IMG/VR virus record: IMGVR_UViG_3300043219_000029
Coordinates: 1 to 36,998 of that record
Direction: 5' to 3' (one strand)
From: a virus
Length of the DNA stretch: 36,998 nucleotides
The notes below the pieces were generated by a model that was given only the letters and a program-made list of their open reading frames with translations, made no database searches and was not told the DNA's origin. Both the position numbers and the translations under genes were made by a program. Below are positions 6,122-13,588 of the stretch, piece by piece (position 1 is the stretch's first letter; each line of letters starts with the position of its first letter).

Positions 6122-6829
6122 TTATCCTATTTTTATAGTGCTTACTCGTTTATTTACTGCTGTTACTGCTTCGTCTTTATAGCTTTTACCAAAATCATTT
6201 TTAACCCAATTTCCTAATCTGTGTGGTATTGAGTAGCTAGTTTGTTTCTCAAATCGCATTTTCTTATCGTTCTCTCCGTGCTCAGTCCAATATTGATAAA
6301 AGTCATTTAATGTTTTCTTTCCATATTTAGATAAGTGAGGGAGTAAGGAATTTTTAAATTCCGCTTTTCGCTCCACTATACTTTTTTTAATATCTTTAAC
6401 TGTAACTGTATCTTTAACTGTTACTGTATCTTTAACAGCGATGTTTGCGATAGGTAGCGATTGGGTGCTATCGCTATTGTCGCTTAGCGATGATTTGCGA
6501 TCTTTTACTATTTCTTTTACTTCATTGATTGTTAACTCTTTAGAATTAACTTTGTCGTATAAATCAATATGCCACCTTTTTAAGTTACCTAAAAATCCAG
6601 CGTCGCTACGTTCTGATTTCGTGCCTTCCCATTTTTTTAAGTCTCTTTTTAAGTTCTGTTTGATAGGTTCGAATACAACATCGACCATCGCATCGTCTGT
6701 TTCTGGCTTTAAATCATTAATATATCTTAGATAATGTTTAAATAATTTTCCCGCAGTTTCGTTGTCTAGTTTCTCAACTGTGTGAATTAAATCACAATAC
6801 AACAAAACAGATTTCTTATCGGTAGCCAT
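6122..6829 (-). CDS. Phage replication initiation-type protein (DUF6291-like)
   Basis: 235 aa. The N-terminal 90 residues (SVLLYCDLIHTVEKLDNETAGKL, then a KHYLRYIND helix) match the domain found in small replication proteins upstream of DnaB in many Bacteroidota and Firmicutes phages; I recall it as DUF6291. The middle is a linker with the tandem peptide VKDTVT. The C-terminal part (SLLPHLSKYGKKTLNDFYQY) is helical and could bind helicase. The DNA of the linker carries iteron-like repeats (6392-6501). By position and architecture it is the lambda-O-like partner of dnaB; the assignment as initiator is inference. Confidence 0.65.
   Translation of the reverse strand: MATDKKSVLLYCDLIHTVEKLDNETAGKLFKHYLRYINDLKPETDDAMVDVVFEPIKQNLKRDLKKWEGTKSERSDAGFLGNLKRWHIDLYDKVNSKELTINEVKEIVKDRKSSLSDNSDSTQSLPIANIAVKDTVTVKDTVTVKDIKKSIVERKAEFKNSLLPHLSKYGKKTLNDFYQYWTEHGENDKKMRFEKQTSYSIPHRLGNWVKNDFGKSYKDEAVTAVNKRVSTIKIG
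6392..6501. repeat. Candidate replication origin: tandem and phased repeats inside the initiator gene
   Basis: 6392-6436 holds two and a half tandem copies of an 18-nt unit (ATCTTTAAC TGTAACTGT). Directly next to it, GCGAT occurs at 6438, 6447, 6457, 6487 and 6497, almost exactly on a 10-bp lattice, with an inverted ATCGC at 6470 and a related TCGC at 6480. Repeats in an initiator gene recall the lambda origin within gene O. The function is inferred. Confidence 0.5.
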
Positions 6830-6830
6830 A

Positions 6831-7130
6831 TTAATATTTTACTTTTAATACTTCGTAGTAATATTGGTTTTTAAGCGCAACTAACTCGCTTAATTTGGCT
6901 TCTGCTCGCTCTAAGGTGTTATGTGTCCACGCCCAAATTCCGAACGCTTTATTACTAGGATAGCTAATGCAGTCGTATTGTGTGTTTTTTTTGTGCTTAA
7001 ATACTTCATAGTGAATACCAGCACCTGTATTAACTTGATAAATATATCCTGCTTCGTTTTTTTTCAATTGGGTAAACAAAAACCCTCTTACTTGTCCTTT
7101 ACCTTGAAACTCTGTTTTTAATTCTTTCAT
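6831..7130 (-). CDS. Hypothetical protein
   Basis: 99 aa, beginning MKELKTEFQGKGQVRGFLFTQ, with the motif YIYQVNTGAGIHYEVFKHKKN and an aromatic patch (GIWAWTH). It looks like a compact beta-rich soluble protein. No family is recognised with confidence. It ends 1 nt before the start of the replication initiator-like gene, so it belongs to the same transcript. Confidence 0.65.
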   Translation of the reverse strand: MKELKTEFQGKGQVRGFLFTQLKKNEAGYIYQVNTGAGIHYEVFKHKKNTQYDCISYPSNKAFGIWAWTHNTLERAEAKLSELVALKNQYYYEVLKVKY

Positions 7131-7145
7131 TTTACTGATGTTTAC

Positions 7146-7295
7146 TTAATTAATAATTTTAAAATTTCTACTTACGTCCATTTTCCAATCTTTTCCTTTA
7201 CTGTTTGTTCCAAATTTCTCTTTAGCTTCTTCTATGTTTTTAGCTGCGACAAATACAAATTCATTTCCTATTATTCCTGTATATCCTCGTTTCAT
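7146..7295 (-). CDS. Small hypothetical protein
   Basis: 49 aa (MKRGYTGIIGNEFVFVAAKN, then IEEAKEKFG). The ATG at 7295 and the stop at 7146 leave 15 nt to the next gene, in the same operon spacing as its neighbours. It resembles short phage proteins with a beta hairpin and one helix. No function can be assigned. Confidence 0.45.
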   Translation of the reverse strand: MKRGYTGIIGNEFVFVAAKNIEEAKEKFGTNSKGKDWKMDVSRNFKIIN

Positions 7296-7305
7296 ATCTT
7301 TTTAT

Positions 7306-7488
7306 TTATTGTTGCATTTCAATAAGTGCAATGTAATTTAATATGCAATTAAGAATATTTATTTCTTTTTCTAACTCTTCCTTTTCTTCTGCGACCTTAA
7401 TACCTTGGTCTATTGCGAAATCACACATATTTACCCTATGCTCTATGTCTTCTATTTTTTCTGACAAGTAGTTTAGTTCTTCTTCCAT
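7306..7488 (-). CDS. Hypothetical coiled-coil protein
   Basis: 60 aa, beginning MEEELNYLSEKIEDIEHRVN. The heptad pattern runs through most of the length (KVAEEKEELEKEINILN), so it is probably a helical oligomer. No homologue is recognised. The short 10-nt gap to the next gene downstream suggests a shared transcript. Confidence 0.55.
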   Translation of the reverse strand: MEEELNYLSEKIEDIEHRVNMCDFAIDQGIKVAEEKEELEKEINILNCILNYIALIEMQQ

Positions 7489-7545
7489 AATTCAATAACA
7501 GTTTTACTAAACTGATAAAAGTTATTGTTGTTTATTATTAAGTGT

Positions 7546-7755
7546 TTATTTATCTAATGTTAAACCTACAAACCATCTAAGCTCAAACAATCCTATTTCT
7601 ATCGCATATTTAAAAGCATCTTTATTGTAAAAATAGTAAGCTGGTCTTTTAGTTCTTTCTGTGTAAGGTGTTATTTTTATCATTCTATTTCCAAACATAA
7701 TAATAATATAATACCAAGGATCATTTTTTTCTTTCGCTATACCTATGTATTTCAT
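7546..7755 (-). CDS. Small hypothetical protein
   Basis: 69 aa, beginning MKYIGIAKEKNDPWYYIIIM, rich in aromatic and basic residues (MIKITPYTERTKRPAYYFYN). Its start lies 20 nt downstream of a strong intrinsic terminator, so transcription must read through it or start within the 7760-7775 gap. No domain is recognised. Confidence 0.55.
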   Translation of the reverse strand: MKYIGIAKEKNDPWYYIIIMFGNRMIKITPYTERTKRPAYYFYNKDAFKYAIEIGLFELRWFVGLTLDK

Positions 7756-7774
7756 AATATCTAATTTTAGTGTA

Positions 7775-7821
7775 TAAAAAAACCTTTTGGTTCATCGGTT
7801 GCAGCGAATCCCCAAAAGGTT
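7775..7821 (-). terminator. Intrinsic terminator or attenuator
   Basis: AACCTTTTGG (7812-7821 side on the minus strand) and CCAAAAGGTT form a 10-bp stem with a 21-nt loop, followed by seven T. The loop contains GCTGCAAC, which is exactly complementary to GTTGCAGC located 40 nt upstream (7846-7853), allowing a pseudoknot. Confidence 0.8.
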
Positions 7822-7862
7822 GTATATGTTTTTGTATTAATAATGGCTGCAACACATCATTG
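7775..7862 (-). ncRNA. Candidate small RNA or leader with pseudoknot potential
   Basis: A -7-like box TATCTTAGC at 7867-7875 is followed by about 88 nt ending at the terminator. The RNA could pair GTTGCAGC (7846-7853) with the terminator loop (7798-7805). It also contains a seven-codon ORF, ATGATGTGT to TAA (7837-7860, MMCCSHY), that overlaps the upstream pairing arm. This could be a small RNA or an attenuator controlling 7546-7755 and genes beyond. Confidence 0.4.
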
Positions 7863-7866
7863 TTCG

Positions 7867-7875
7867 GCTAAGATA
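7867..7875 (-). promoter_or_regulatory. Putative -7 promoter box
   Basis: TATCTTAGC is close to the TANATTAGC boxes at 9348, 16078 and 16417. The expected -33 element reads GTG rather than TTG, so the promoter is weaker or controlled. Confidence 0.35.
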
Positions 7876-7893
7876 CAACTTATTATTTAATTA

Positions 7894-8112
7894 TCACGGT
7901 TCAATGTCTTTTATATTTGAATAACCCACCTTCCTACGGCTTAAATACTCATCTAATATTAAACTAACTGTATGCCATTTTAACTTTAGTTTTTTAGCGA
8001 TTACCGACGTTCTATTGTCGTGAGTGGTTAAGAATAGATCAACAACGCAGTCGTACTCATTTTCATCAATCAACCTGGCTTTACTTCCTCCTCCTGCTGT
8101 TGTTCTTATCAT
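7894..8112 (-). CDS. Putative helix-turn-helix protein
   Basis: 72 aa. After a short basic start (MIRTTAGGGSKARLID), residues about 33-55 (RTSVIAKKLKLKWHTVSLIL) have the spacing of a helix-turn-helix: helix, tight turn at KLKLK, recognition helix HTVSLILDEY. It is a candidate transcription regulator of the early region. The gene is followed by a small-RNA-like unit and terminator, so it ends a transcript. No specific family can be named. Confidence 0.55.
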   Translation of the reverse strand: MIRTTAGGGSKARLIDENEYDCVVDLFLTTHDNRTSVIAKKLKLKWHTVSLILDEYLSRRKVGYSNIKDIEP

Positions 8113-8123
8113 GGTTATTTAGA

Positions 8124-8360
8124 TTAAAAGTTTTTACTCTCTATATCTCTTAATTGAACATCATCGCTAAATGTATTATTATGTTTTTTAATTTCCATTT
8201 TAACCTTAGCTCTGTCTAGTTCATATTTCATAGCGTTGTTTACTTGCTTAGCTAAGTTTGATTGCTCTCTAGCTTTTGAAACGTCTATTGTATCGTTGTC
8301 TAATTTTTCCATTTGCCCAAATAAAAAGGCAATCATTGATTTGTTGTTTACTGGTGTCAT
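8124..8360 (-). CDS. Conserved small phage protein
   Basis: 78 aa, beginning MTPVNNKSMIAFLFGQMEKL, followed by VSKAREQSNLAKQVNNAMKY. The pattern of a phenylalanine-rich start followed by two amphipathic helices is shared by many short phage proteins in Bacteroidota. It has no known function and no membrane segment. It starts 4 nt after the stop of the 8365-8976 gene and so is part of the same operon. Confidence 0.65.
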   Translation of the reverse strand: MTPVNNKSMIAFLFGQMEKLDNDTIDVSKAREQSNLAKQVNNAMKYELDRAKVKMEIKKHNNTFSDDVQLRDIESKNF

Positions 8361-8364
8361 AGTT

Positions 8365-8976
8365 TTAAATGTATTTAGTTATTAATTCTTCGTTTTGTTC
8401 TTGAAATGCTTTTATTATCTCGTTTTTTATAGTGTCTTTTATTGATTTAGCTAATGGATTTGCGTCGGGGTAAACTCCAAATTTTCTACTAAGCAAGATG
8501 TGTTTTAAACATAGATCTTTTTCTAGTAGAAGTTTATTACATGCTTTTTTAAATTCATTTTTCATATTCCATTCTTCTTCATATAATCTATCCGTTTCAA
8601 TATCTGAGTCAATTATTTTTTTTCTGCAAGAGCAACATAGTGATTCTGCTTCATAAAATGATTCCCTACTATTAATATCAAAAATATAGTGTTCATTGCA
8701 AATAAAATCATAGAGATAATCTGAACTATCATCTCTCAATAAAGGCTTCACGAACCTAGTATTTATAATTGATTTTATAACTTTACTAAACCTTCCGATT
8801 TCTGTTTTAGTTGGATCAACAATAGTTAATTCAGTGTTATTTACTTCTTCTAATGCTTTTTCTGAACGTATAATTATATCGGTTAAAATAGATTTATCAT
8901 TATCAAAAACGACACTAATTAGATTTTTAGAGTTTTTAATTATTAGTTTATGTTTCTCTATTTCTATAATGTCCAT
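8365..8976 (-). CDS. Hypothetical protein with a cysteine motif
   Basis: 203 aa. The N-terminal half is a mix of strands and helices (MDIIEIEKHKLIIKNSKNLI). Near residue 113 CCSCRKK and a second acidic region (DLYEEEW-like) could bind a metal, but only a single CxxC-like cluster is visible (CCSC), so a zinc ribbon is not established. Preceded by the exact initiation leader CTAAATAATTATG. No family is recognised. Confidence 0.6.
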   Translation of the reverse strand: MDIIEIEKHKLIIKNSKNLISVVFDNDKSILTDIIIRSEKALEEVNNTELTIVDPTKTEIGRFSKVIKSIINTRFVKPLLRDDSSDYLYDFICNEHYIFDINSRESFYEAESLCCSCRKKIIDSDIETDRLYEEEWNMKNEFKKACNKLLLEKDLCLKHILLSRKFGVYPDANPLAKSIKDTIKNEIIKAFQEQNEELITKYI

Positions 8977-9074
8977 AATTATTTAGTTTTTAGATTAACC
9001 CATGCCGCAATCACTACTGGAAAATTCACAATACAATATTTAGTGTAGCGTCGCGGATTTTTTCGAGGGTTTAT

Positions 9075-9308
9075 TTAGTTTATTTTATTAAAGTAATTAG
9101 TTCCATATATTTTTGAGTGATTATAAGTTACGTAGTGGCTTATTCTTCTGTATGTAATTGCTATCTTGTTATTTGCAATATGTACAGGAGACGAATAACT
9201 ATCTACGTCCATTCCAAAACCTTTACAAAATGATTTTAAGCTATTGATGTTTTCGTTATTGCTTATCATTTCTTTTATGTAGTCGAAGCTTGTTTTATCT
9301 AGTGTCAT
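9075..9308 (-). CDS. Hypothetical protein
   Basis: 77 aa, beginning MTLDKTSFDYIKEMISNNEN; it looks soluble and helical at first, then beta-rich (NKIAITYRRISHYVTYNHS). It is the first gene after a well-formed promoter (9348-9379) and an inverted repeat (9323-9342), so its expression is probably regulated separately from the genes upstream. The function is unknown. Confidence 0.55.
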   Translation of the reverse strand: MTLDKTSFDYIKEMISNNENINSLKSFCKGFGMDVDSYSSPVHIANNKIAITYRRISHYVTYNHSKIYGTNYFNKIN

Positions 9309-9322
9309 AATCTTAGTTTTTA

Positions 9323-9342
9323 GTTAAGGCCAATTCCTTAAC
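9323..9342. promoter_or_regulatory. 20-bp inverted repeat just after a promoter
   Basis: GTTAAGG and CCTTAAC flank a 6-nt centre. The repeat covers the expected transcription start of the promoter at 9348-9379. It could be an operator, or a hairpin at the very 5' end of the mRNA. Confidence 0.45.
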
Positions 9343-9347
9343 ATGTT

Positions 9348-9379
9348 GCTAATCTACGAAACCTTTTTAGTTCTCACAA
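9348..9379 (-). promoter_or_regulatory. Early promoter
   Basis: TTG (9377-9379), 20 bp, then TAGATTAGC (9348-9356). A 21-bp block upstream and over the TTG (AATATTACTTTTATGTTGTG) is repeated at the promoter 16078-16126, so the two early promoters share a control region. Confidence 0.65.
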
Positions 9380-9392
9380 CATAAAAGTAATA

Positions 9393-9587
9393 TTATTTAT
9401 GTTTTTCTTTCATCGCGCAATATCCGAGCTTGTAGTTTTTGTAGTGCCATCCATTGCCTCTGTTAGCTTCTGCCTTTTCTAAAGCGTGACCAAATGTCAT
9501 GTTTTCAATATAGCACAAACTTCCTTTTAATGCTACTACGGTTATAATAGTATTAAAAGGTAATTGATATTTGTCTTGTTTAGCCAT
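9393..9587 (-). CDS. Small hypothetical protein
   Basis: 64 aa, beginning MAKQDKYQLPFNTIITVVAL, ending GWHYKNYKLGYCAMKEKHK. The ATG overlaps the stop of the phosphoesterase gene (TAATG), so translation is coupled. No domain is recognised. The last codons merge with the promoter block that precedes the next gene. Confidence 0.6.
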   Translation of the reverse strand: MAKQDKYQLPFNTIITVVALKGSLCYIENMTFGHALEKAEANRGNGWHYKNYKLGYCAMKEKHK

Positions 9588-10714
9588 TAAAATATATGAA
9601 CTAACTTCGCCACTTGACCAAGTGTCTTATGATGTATAAATCCTTCGACTGCTTTAGGCGCAAACTGAAAACCGTTTCTATGATGCCAACCATCCGTTCC
9701 GCTTGGACTTCTTAATATCTCAACACATACGCTGAATGCGTCTTTAACTACTTTATGATGTAGGTGATGTCCATAAAAGTATCTATGATTACAAGCGTGC
9801 CAATGTTCGCTTGCTTCTTCTGCCATTAAACTATGCATTTTATCAGCTTTTGCACTATCCATGTGAGTACTACCGATTAAATTGTTACCGTAAATAGTGT
9901 ATTTCCTATGTCGCATATCGTTATCAAACGTTACTTGATCGCAATTATGGAACCATGAACTAATACTATCTAATAACATAAACCCGTGCGTAAAATCGTG
10001 GTTAGATGGATTGTAAACCACCTCTACATCTGCAACGGTTAACAATGTTTCTATGATTTCAACTAGTAATTTCTTACCCATCATAAAATTATCGTACCAC
10101 ATTAAATCTGTGTCCTGAGATGTTCCGCTCGTGGTTGTGCTTTTTGCGTTATCAACATGTAAAATATCATTACCGGTGATAAAAATAACCTTATCAATAT
10201 TAAATCCTTTCGACTTGTTTATAATACCCGCCAAACCTTCTCTAACGCGTTGTACTGCTATTTGGCTGTTATATGTTTCGCCTGTTTCAAAAGAGCTGCA
10301 AATCTTACCTATGTGGATATCAGCTGCATCGAAGACTAAACAGTGTGGGTCTTTTATTTCTGATCGTTTGAATTTAGGATATTTAAAAGAATAGTTTTTA
10401 ATGTCTTCGATAAATTTATCGTGTAGTACTTTTACTTGGTCTATTTTTTCCTGTTCCTCCAGGTTTACGTACATTGGATTCTTAATAAAAATACTTGCGT
10501 CTTTAGTTTTTTTCCATAAATGTTTTGCAGTTGTGGGGTCTATTAATGATTCGTCACAACTTTCAATAACTCCTTCGTTTCTTAATTGCAATAGCTTTTC
10601 TAACTTATCTTCGTCTAGTCGATATTTTGGATTTCCATAATTACCTTTTGCTTTTTGTTTAATGTCTAATCCTAGCGCTTTGGCTTCTTGTGGATTTAAT
10701 CGTTTTTCTTTCAT
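9587..10714 (-). CDS. Calcineurin-like metallophosphoesterase (possible SbcD/Mre11-type nuclease)
   Basis: 375 aa. The N-terminal 120 residues are a helical, basic extension. The metallophosphoesterase core then shows D132-x-H134 (DADIHIG-like), GND at 181-183, NHD at 238-240, H284 in STHMD, and GHHLHH at 315-320. These are the five usual metal-ligand blocks. Family members cut DNA or phosphoesters. Its place beside NinB, an exonuclease and ERF suggests it processes DNA ends in recombination. The N-terminal part could be a DNA-binding domain. The substrate is not known. Confidence 0.8.
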   Translation of the reverse strand: MKEKRLNPQEAKALGLDIKQKAKGNYGNPKYRLDEDKLEKLLQLRNEGVIESCDESLIDPTTAKHLWKKTKDASIFIKNPMYVNLEEQEKIDQVKVLHDKFIEDIKNYSFKYPKFKRSEIKDPHCLVFDAADIHIGKICSSFETGETYNSQIAVQRVREGLAGIINKSKGFNIDKVIFITGNDILHVDNAKSTTTSGTSQDTDLMWYDNFMMGKKLLVEIIETLLTVADVEVVYNPSNHDFTHGFMLLDSISSWFHNCDQVTFDNDMRHRKYTIYGNNLIGSTHMDSAKADKMHSLMAEEASEHWHACNHRYFYGHHLHHKVVKDAFSVCVEILRSPSGTDGWHHRNGFQFAPKAVEGFIHHKTLGQVAKLVHIF

Positions 10715-10732
10715 ACTTGATAAATTTGTTGT

Positions 10733-11167
10733 TTAAAATATTATGTCCATTTGCGTATTTGGCAACGGTATTTCAATGTTAAACATTTCTAATGCTAAAT
10801 CTCTAGCTTGTTTACACATTAATTCTTGATCCGTTGTACTGTTTTCGGTAGTGCTTTTTGATACTCGTATTATTTCGCCTGTTTCCTTATTGATTTTTTC
10901 AACAAAATTACAGTTATATTTTAAGAATTCATGTGTTTGTGATTGGCTGTAAACTTCACCCCATTCGTCTAAGAATATTTGTTTCCAGAATGGAACTATC
11001 ACAGCCCAATAATAAGAGTTTTGGTTAGTACTGCGTTTCTTTTTACGCTTGGCAATAGTAACTGTTATGTTTATGCCTTCAAACGCTTTAAGAGCTTTTA
11101 AAATCAACGGTCTGTTTTGTGACATTCGACCGTTGATTACTTTTGTATCTATTTCAATTTTTTTCAT
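10733..11167 (-). CDS. ninB: NinB-like recombination protein
   Basis: 144 aa, typical of NinB/Orf proteins. The conserved centre RSTNQNSYYWAVIVPFWKQ is diagnostic, with an upstream basic KRKKK and a C-terminal helical part (DQELMCKQARDLALEMFNIE). NinB of lambda binds single-stranded DNA and assists the annealing protein in recombination. It lies 6 nt downstream of the exonuclease gene and close to ERF, which supports that role here. Confidence 0.85.
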   Translation of the reverse strand: MKKIEIDTKVINGRMSQNRPLILKALKAFEGINITVTIAKRKKKRSTNQNSYYWAVIVPFWKQIFLDEWGEVYSQSQTHEFLKYNCNFVEKINKETGEIIRVSKSTTENSTTDQELMCKQARDLALEMFNIEIPLPNTQMDIIF

Positions 11168-11172
11168 TGATG

Positions 11173-12111
11173 TTATTCATCTTCATTTAAAACATAACCT
11201 TTCGCCCATTTAGGTTTTGCAACTCTATAGCTTCTATTAAAGAATCCATAGGACTTATCAAAATTATCTTCTTCTATACATCTATTAAGCTCCTGTAAAA
11301 GGTATTTATATTTTCTTTCACCGTATTTTATGTAAGAATAATCAAGCTCTATTACTGAGTAGTTAAATGACTTGTCGTAAACAATAAAAGAGTACTTAGG
11401 ATTATCACAAATACCCATTTCTTTAAGTGCATAACAATACATTCCTGCTTGCAAGAAATAATCAAAATTAGCTATATCTCTTTCAAACTTTTCTGGATTA
11501 GAGTCTTTAGAGAATTTTAAATCTATTATATGATCCTCTAAATACATGTCCAAGAATCCAATAAAAGACCATCCTTCATCTTTCCATGAAACCTTTTTTT
11601 GTGACTCCTTCATTTTACTAAACAAGAATTCAATATCTTTATTTTTCATTAAGTTTTCGCAAACCTCTTTAGCTTCATAAAGTAATTCATGTGAAACTAA
11701 TTGCAACCCCTTAACTTTAGCAAAAATATACTCGCTAAGTTCGTTAAATGTTTTTTCTGCGCTTCCTCTTTTGTAATGGTTATCAAATATTGTAGATAAA
11801 ATTTCCTCTGACGGATCGCTTAAATCTTTGTCTTCTCTACTTTTTATGTAATCTACAACCTCGTTAGCGAATCCTATTTGCAACTCACTACTTGGTATTT
11901 TGTCAATCACTAAAAAATAATTATCAAAATCCTCAGGTGTTAATAATAACATGTCGCATAAACTACCAAATAACATACTAGGGTTTTGCGTGTATTTCTT
12001 TAGTTTGTAATTTACTATGTTTGTAGGTGATGTAAAGTTTTTTAATGTTGAATAGCTCAATCGCATTGATTTATCCATTAATTTGCTTATTACGTCTTCT
12101 CTTGTTTTCAT
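11173..12111 (-). CDS. PD-(D/E)XK exonuclease (RecE/DUF3799-like)
   Basis: 312 aa. The start RLSYSTLKNFTSPTNIVNYK and LFGSLCDMLLLTPEDFDNYF correspond to the N-terminal signature of the RecE/exonuclease VIII C-terminal family. The catalytic centre is visible as FLDMY (D188) followed by IIDLK (D197, K199), and FLQAGMYCYAL is the conserved tyrosine helix. It would resect double-stranded ends to feed the ERF protein. It starts 1 nt after the ERF stop codon, so the two are co-translated. Confidence 0.85.
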   Translation of the reverse strand: MKTREDVISKLMDKSMRLSYSTLKNFTSPTNIVNYKLKKYTQNPSMLFGSLCDMLLLTPEDFDNYFLVIDKIPSSELQIGFANEVVDYIKSREDKDLSDPSEEILSTIFDNHYKRGSAEKTFNELSEYIFAKVKGLQLVSHELLYEAKEVCENLMKNKDIEFLFSKMKESQKKVSWKDEGWSFIGFLDMYLEDHIIDLKFSKDSNPEKFERDIANFDYFLQAGMYCYALKEMGICDNPKYSFIVYDKSFNYSVIELDYSYIKYGERKYKYLLQELNRCIEEDNFDKSYGFFNRSYRVAKPKWAKGYVLNEDE

Positions 12112-12112
12112 A

Positions 12113-12640
12113 TTATTTACCGATTAAGATTAGTGTTTCTGTGAATATTTTGTTTTGAGGTGCAGTTAACTCATAATTTTTAAATTGTTCTTGTTTTACG
12201 GTTCCTTTTTTAAGTGCCACGATCGATTGATGAAACTGATTGTCGTCTAGTTTTTTCTTTTGAGGTTGCGATTGCTTCTTAACTTGCTTAGCTGCCTTAT
12301 TCCCGTCGTCGTCTTCGGCTTGTAAACTTAATAGTGATTGGATTGTATATCTACGAAAATAAGTAATAGCAGAACCTAGTTTTTGCGGGTCGTTTATTAT
12401 TGGTAATGTCATTTCGCTTTCTACTTTCTCACCACTCTCAGCGTCTATTATTTGAGTTATTACTTTACCTTCTTTAATTGGCTGTAAAACTAATAGACCG
12501 TTTTTTTCTAGTATTGGTTCAACTTCTGAAAGTATTTTATTAATATCAAAGTATGAGTTTTTAAAGAATGGATTTGTACTGTCTTTTGTAATTGCTCCTA
12601 TTTCTTTTTTAGCCTCGTGTAATTTCTTATAGATGCTCAT
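12113..12640 (-). CDS. erf: ERF-family single-strand annealing protein
   Basis: 175 aa. The ERF core is clear: LHEAKKEIGAITKDSTNPFF, then FDINKILSEVEPILEKNGL, then LGSAITYFRRYTIQSLLSL and DDDGN. The C-terminal third is lysine- and glutamine-rich (KQVKKQSQPQKKK), a flexible tail. These proteins anneal complementary single strands in phage recombination and genome concatemer formation. The adjacent exonuclease is its expected partner. Confidence 0.9.
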   Translation of the reverse strand: MSIYKKLHEAKKEIGAITKDSTNPFFKNSYFDINKILSEVEPILEKNGLLVLQPIKEGKVITQIIDAESGEKVESEMTLPIINDPQKLGSAITYFRRYTIQSLLSLQAEDDDGNKAAKQVKKQSQPQKKKLDDNQFHQSIVALKKGTVKQEQFKNYELTAPQNKIFTETLILIGK

Positions 12641-12642
12641 AA

Positions 12643-12864
12643 TTATAGTTTTATATTAAACAGTCCGTAAAATTCCTTTGCTCCTTCTATCTTGAATTCT
12701 GCGCATATTGGAGAATACATAGTCCAAGGTATATTTGATACAGTATGCGACATAAGCAAGTTTGCGTACAATTCTCCTATTGCACTTATATCTAGTATTC
12801 TTTGTTTGTTTTCGTCGCTTAATTGGCTCCATGCGTTAAGTGGTTTAAAGTTTATTAGTTTCAT
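12643..12864 (-). CDS. Small hypothetical protein
   Basis: 73 aa, beginning MKLINFKPLNAWSQLSDENK, all soluble. The stop is 2 nt before the ERF start, and its own start overlaps the preceding 59-aa gene by 4 nt (ATGA). It is therefore part of the recombination operon. No domain is recognised. Confidence 0.6.
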   Translation of the reverse strand: MKLINFKPLNAWSQLSDENKQRILDISAIGELYANLLMSHTVSNIPWTMYSPICAEFKIEGAKEFYGLFNIKL

Positions 12865-13040
12865 AGTATTATTTGTTTTAATTTTTTAAAATAATTAATA
12901 TTAGATACTGAGTATTCTTTTCCAAAATCATCAGCACTTAATATTTTGAATGTTGTTTGTTTATTATTCATTTCTATTATGCATCTAAAAGGAGGATTTC
13001 CTTTAAATAAAGAAACTTTTGCAGTGGTGAAATATGTCAT
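12861..13040 (-). CDS. Small hypothetical protein
   Basis: 59 aa (MTYFTTAKVSLFKGNPPFRC). It is preceded by the leader AAACTAAACATTATG and ends in an ATGA overlap with the next gene, both good signs of translation. It is probably a small beta-rich protein. The function is unknown. Confidence 0.5.
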   Translation of the reverse strand: MTYFTTAKVSLFKGNPPFRCIIEMNNKQTTFKILSADDFGKEYSVSNINYFKKLKQIIL

Positions 13041-13058
13041 AATGTTTAGTTTTTTAGA

Positions 13059-13232
13059 TTAATCTATCCTGTTTCCGTTGTCGTCAAATGTTCTATTTCC
13101 TCCAATACCACAGCTTACTGTAGATACTTTTCTATCATAATAACTGTCATAATGTTCACTGTGAGAACTTCTCCATTTTCCACAGTCCCAACAATCGGTT
13201 GCTGTTTTTCCGTCACATTTAATATTTGCCAT
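13059..13232 (-). CDS. Small cysteine-containing hypothetical protein
   Basis: 57 aa, MANIKCDGKTATDCWDCGKW, with cysteines at 6, 14, 17 and 41. The C-x7-C-x2-C start could bind one zinc ion together with C41. It is preceded by the exact leader CTAAATAATTATG. No family is recognised. Confidence 0.5.
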   Translation of the reverse strand: MANIKCDGKTATDCWDCGKWRSSHSEHYDSYYDRKVSTVSCGIGGNRTFDDNGNRID

Positions 13233-13238
13233 AATTAT

Positions 13239-13421
13239 TTAGTTTAATGCTTCTGATAATATTCTGTTTAATTCATTCTCGTTATCATCGTAGATTAACT
13301 CCATAAAGTCCTCTTGCGTTGTTGTGTGTATTAAGTTGTCTATTACTAAACCTCTTTCGATTTCGTTGTGGTAGTGAGCTTCTAATGTAAAGCCCATGAA
13401 TTGTATAATTTTAGATTTCAT
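13239..13421 (-). CDS. Small hypothetical protein
   Basis: 60 aa (MKSKIIQFMGFTLEAHYHNE), acidic C-terminus. Its start has the leader CTAAATAATTATG and its stop TAA is itself the first part of the leader of the next gene, so translation can pass from one gene to the next. The function is unknown. Confidence 0.5.
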   Translation of the reverse strand: MKSKIIQFMGFTLEAHYHNEIERGLVIDNLIHTTTQEDFMELIYDDNENELNRILSEALN

Positions 13422-13423
13422 AA

Positions 13424-13588
13424 TTATTTAGTTCTATAAGTTATTACGTAACACAAATTACCTCTCGTATTATCAAGGTGAGATATAACTGACATAATAT
13501 CGTATTTATCGTTGTTCTCTTGTAACCATTTATTAGCTAACGATTCGTTGTTGTTTGAAAATAATGAAAATTCTTTTATTTGTATCAT
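13424..13588 (-). CDS. Small hypothetical protein
   Basis: 54 aa (MIQIKEFSLFSNNNESLANK, ending CYVITYRTK). Its stop codon lies inside the motif ACTAAATAATTATG that starts the next gene. It is the first gene behind the putative promoter at 13608-13642. The function is unknown. Confidence 0.5.
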   Translation of the reverse strand: MIQIKEFSLFSNNNESLANKWLQENNDKYDIMSVISHLDNTRGNLCYVITYRTK

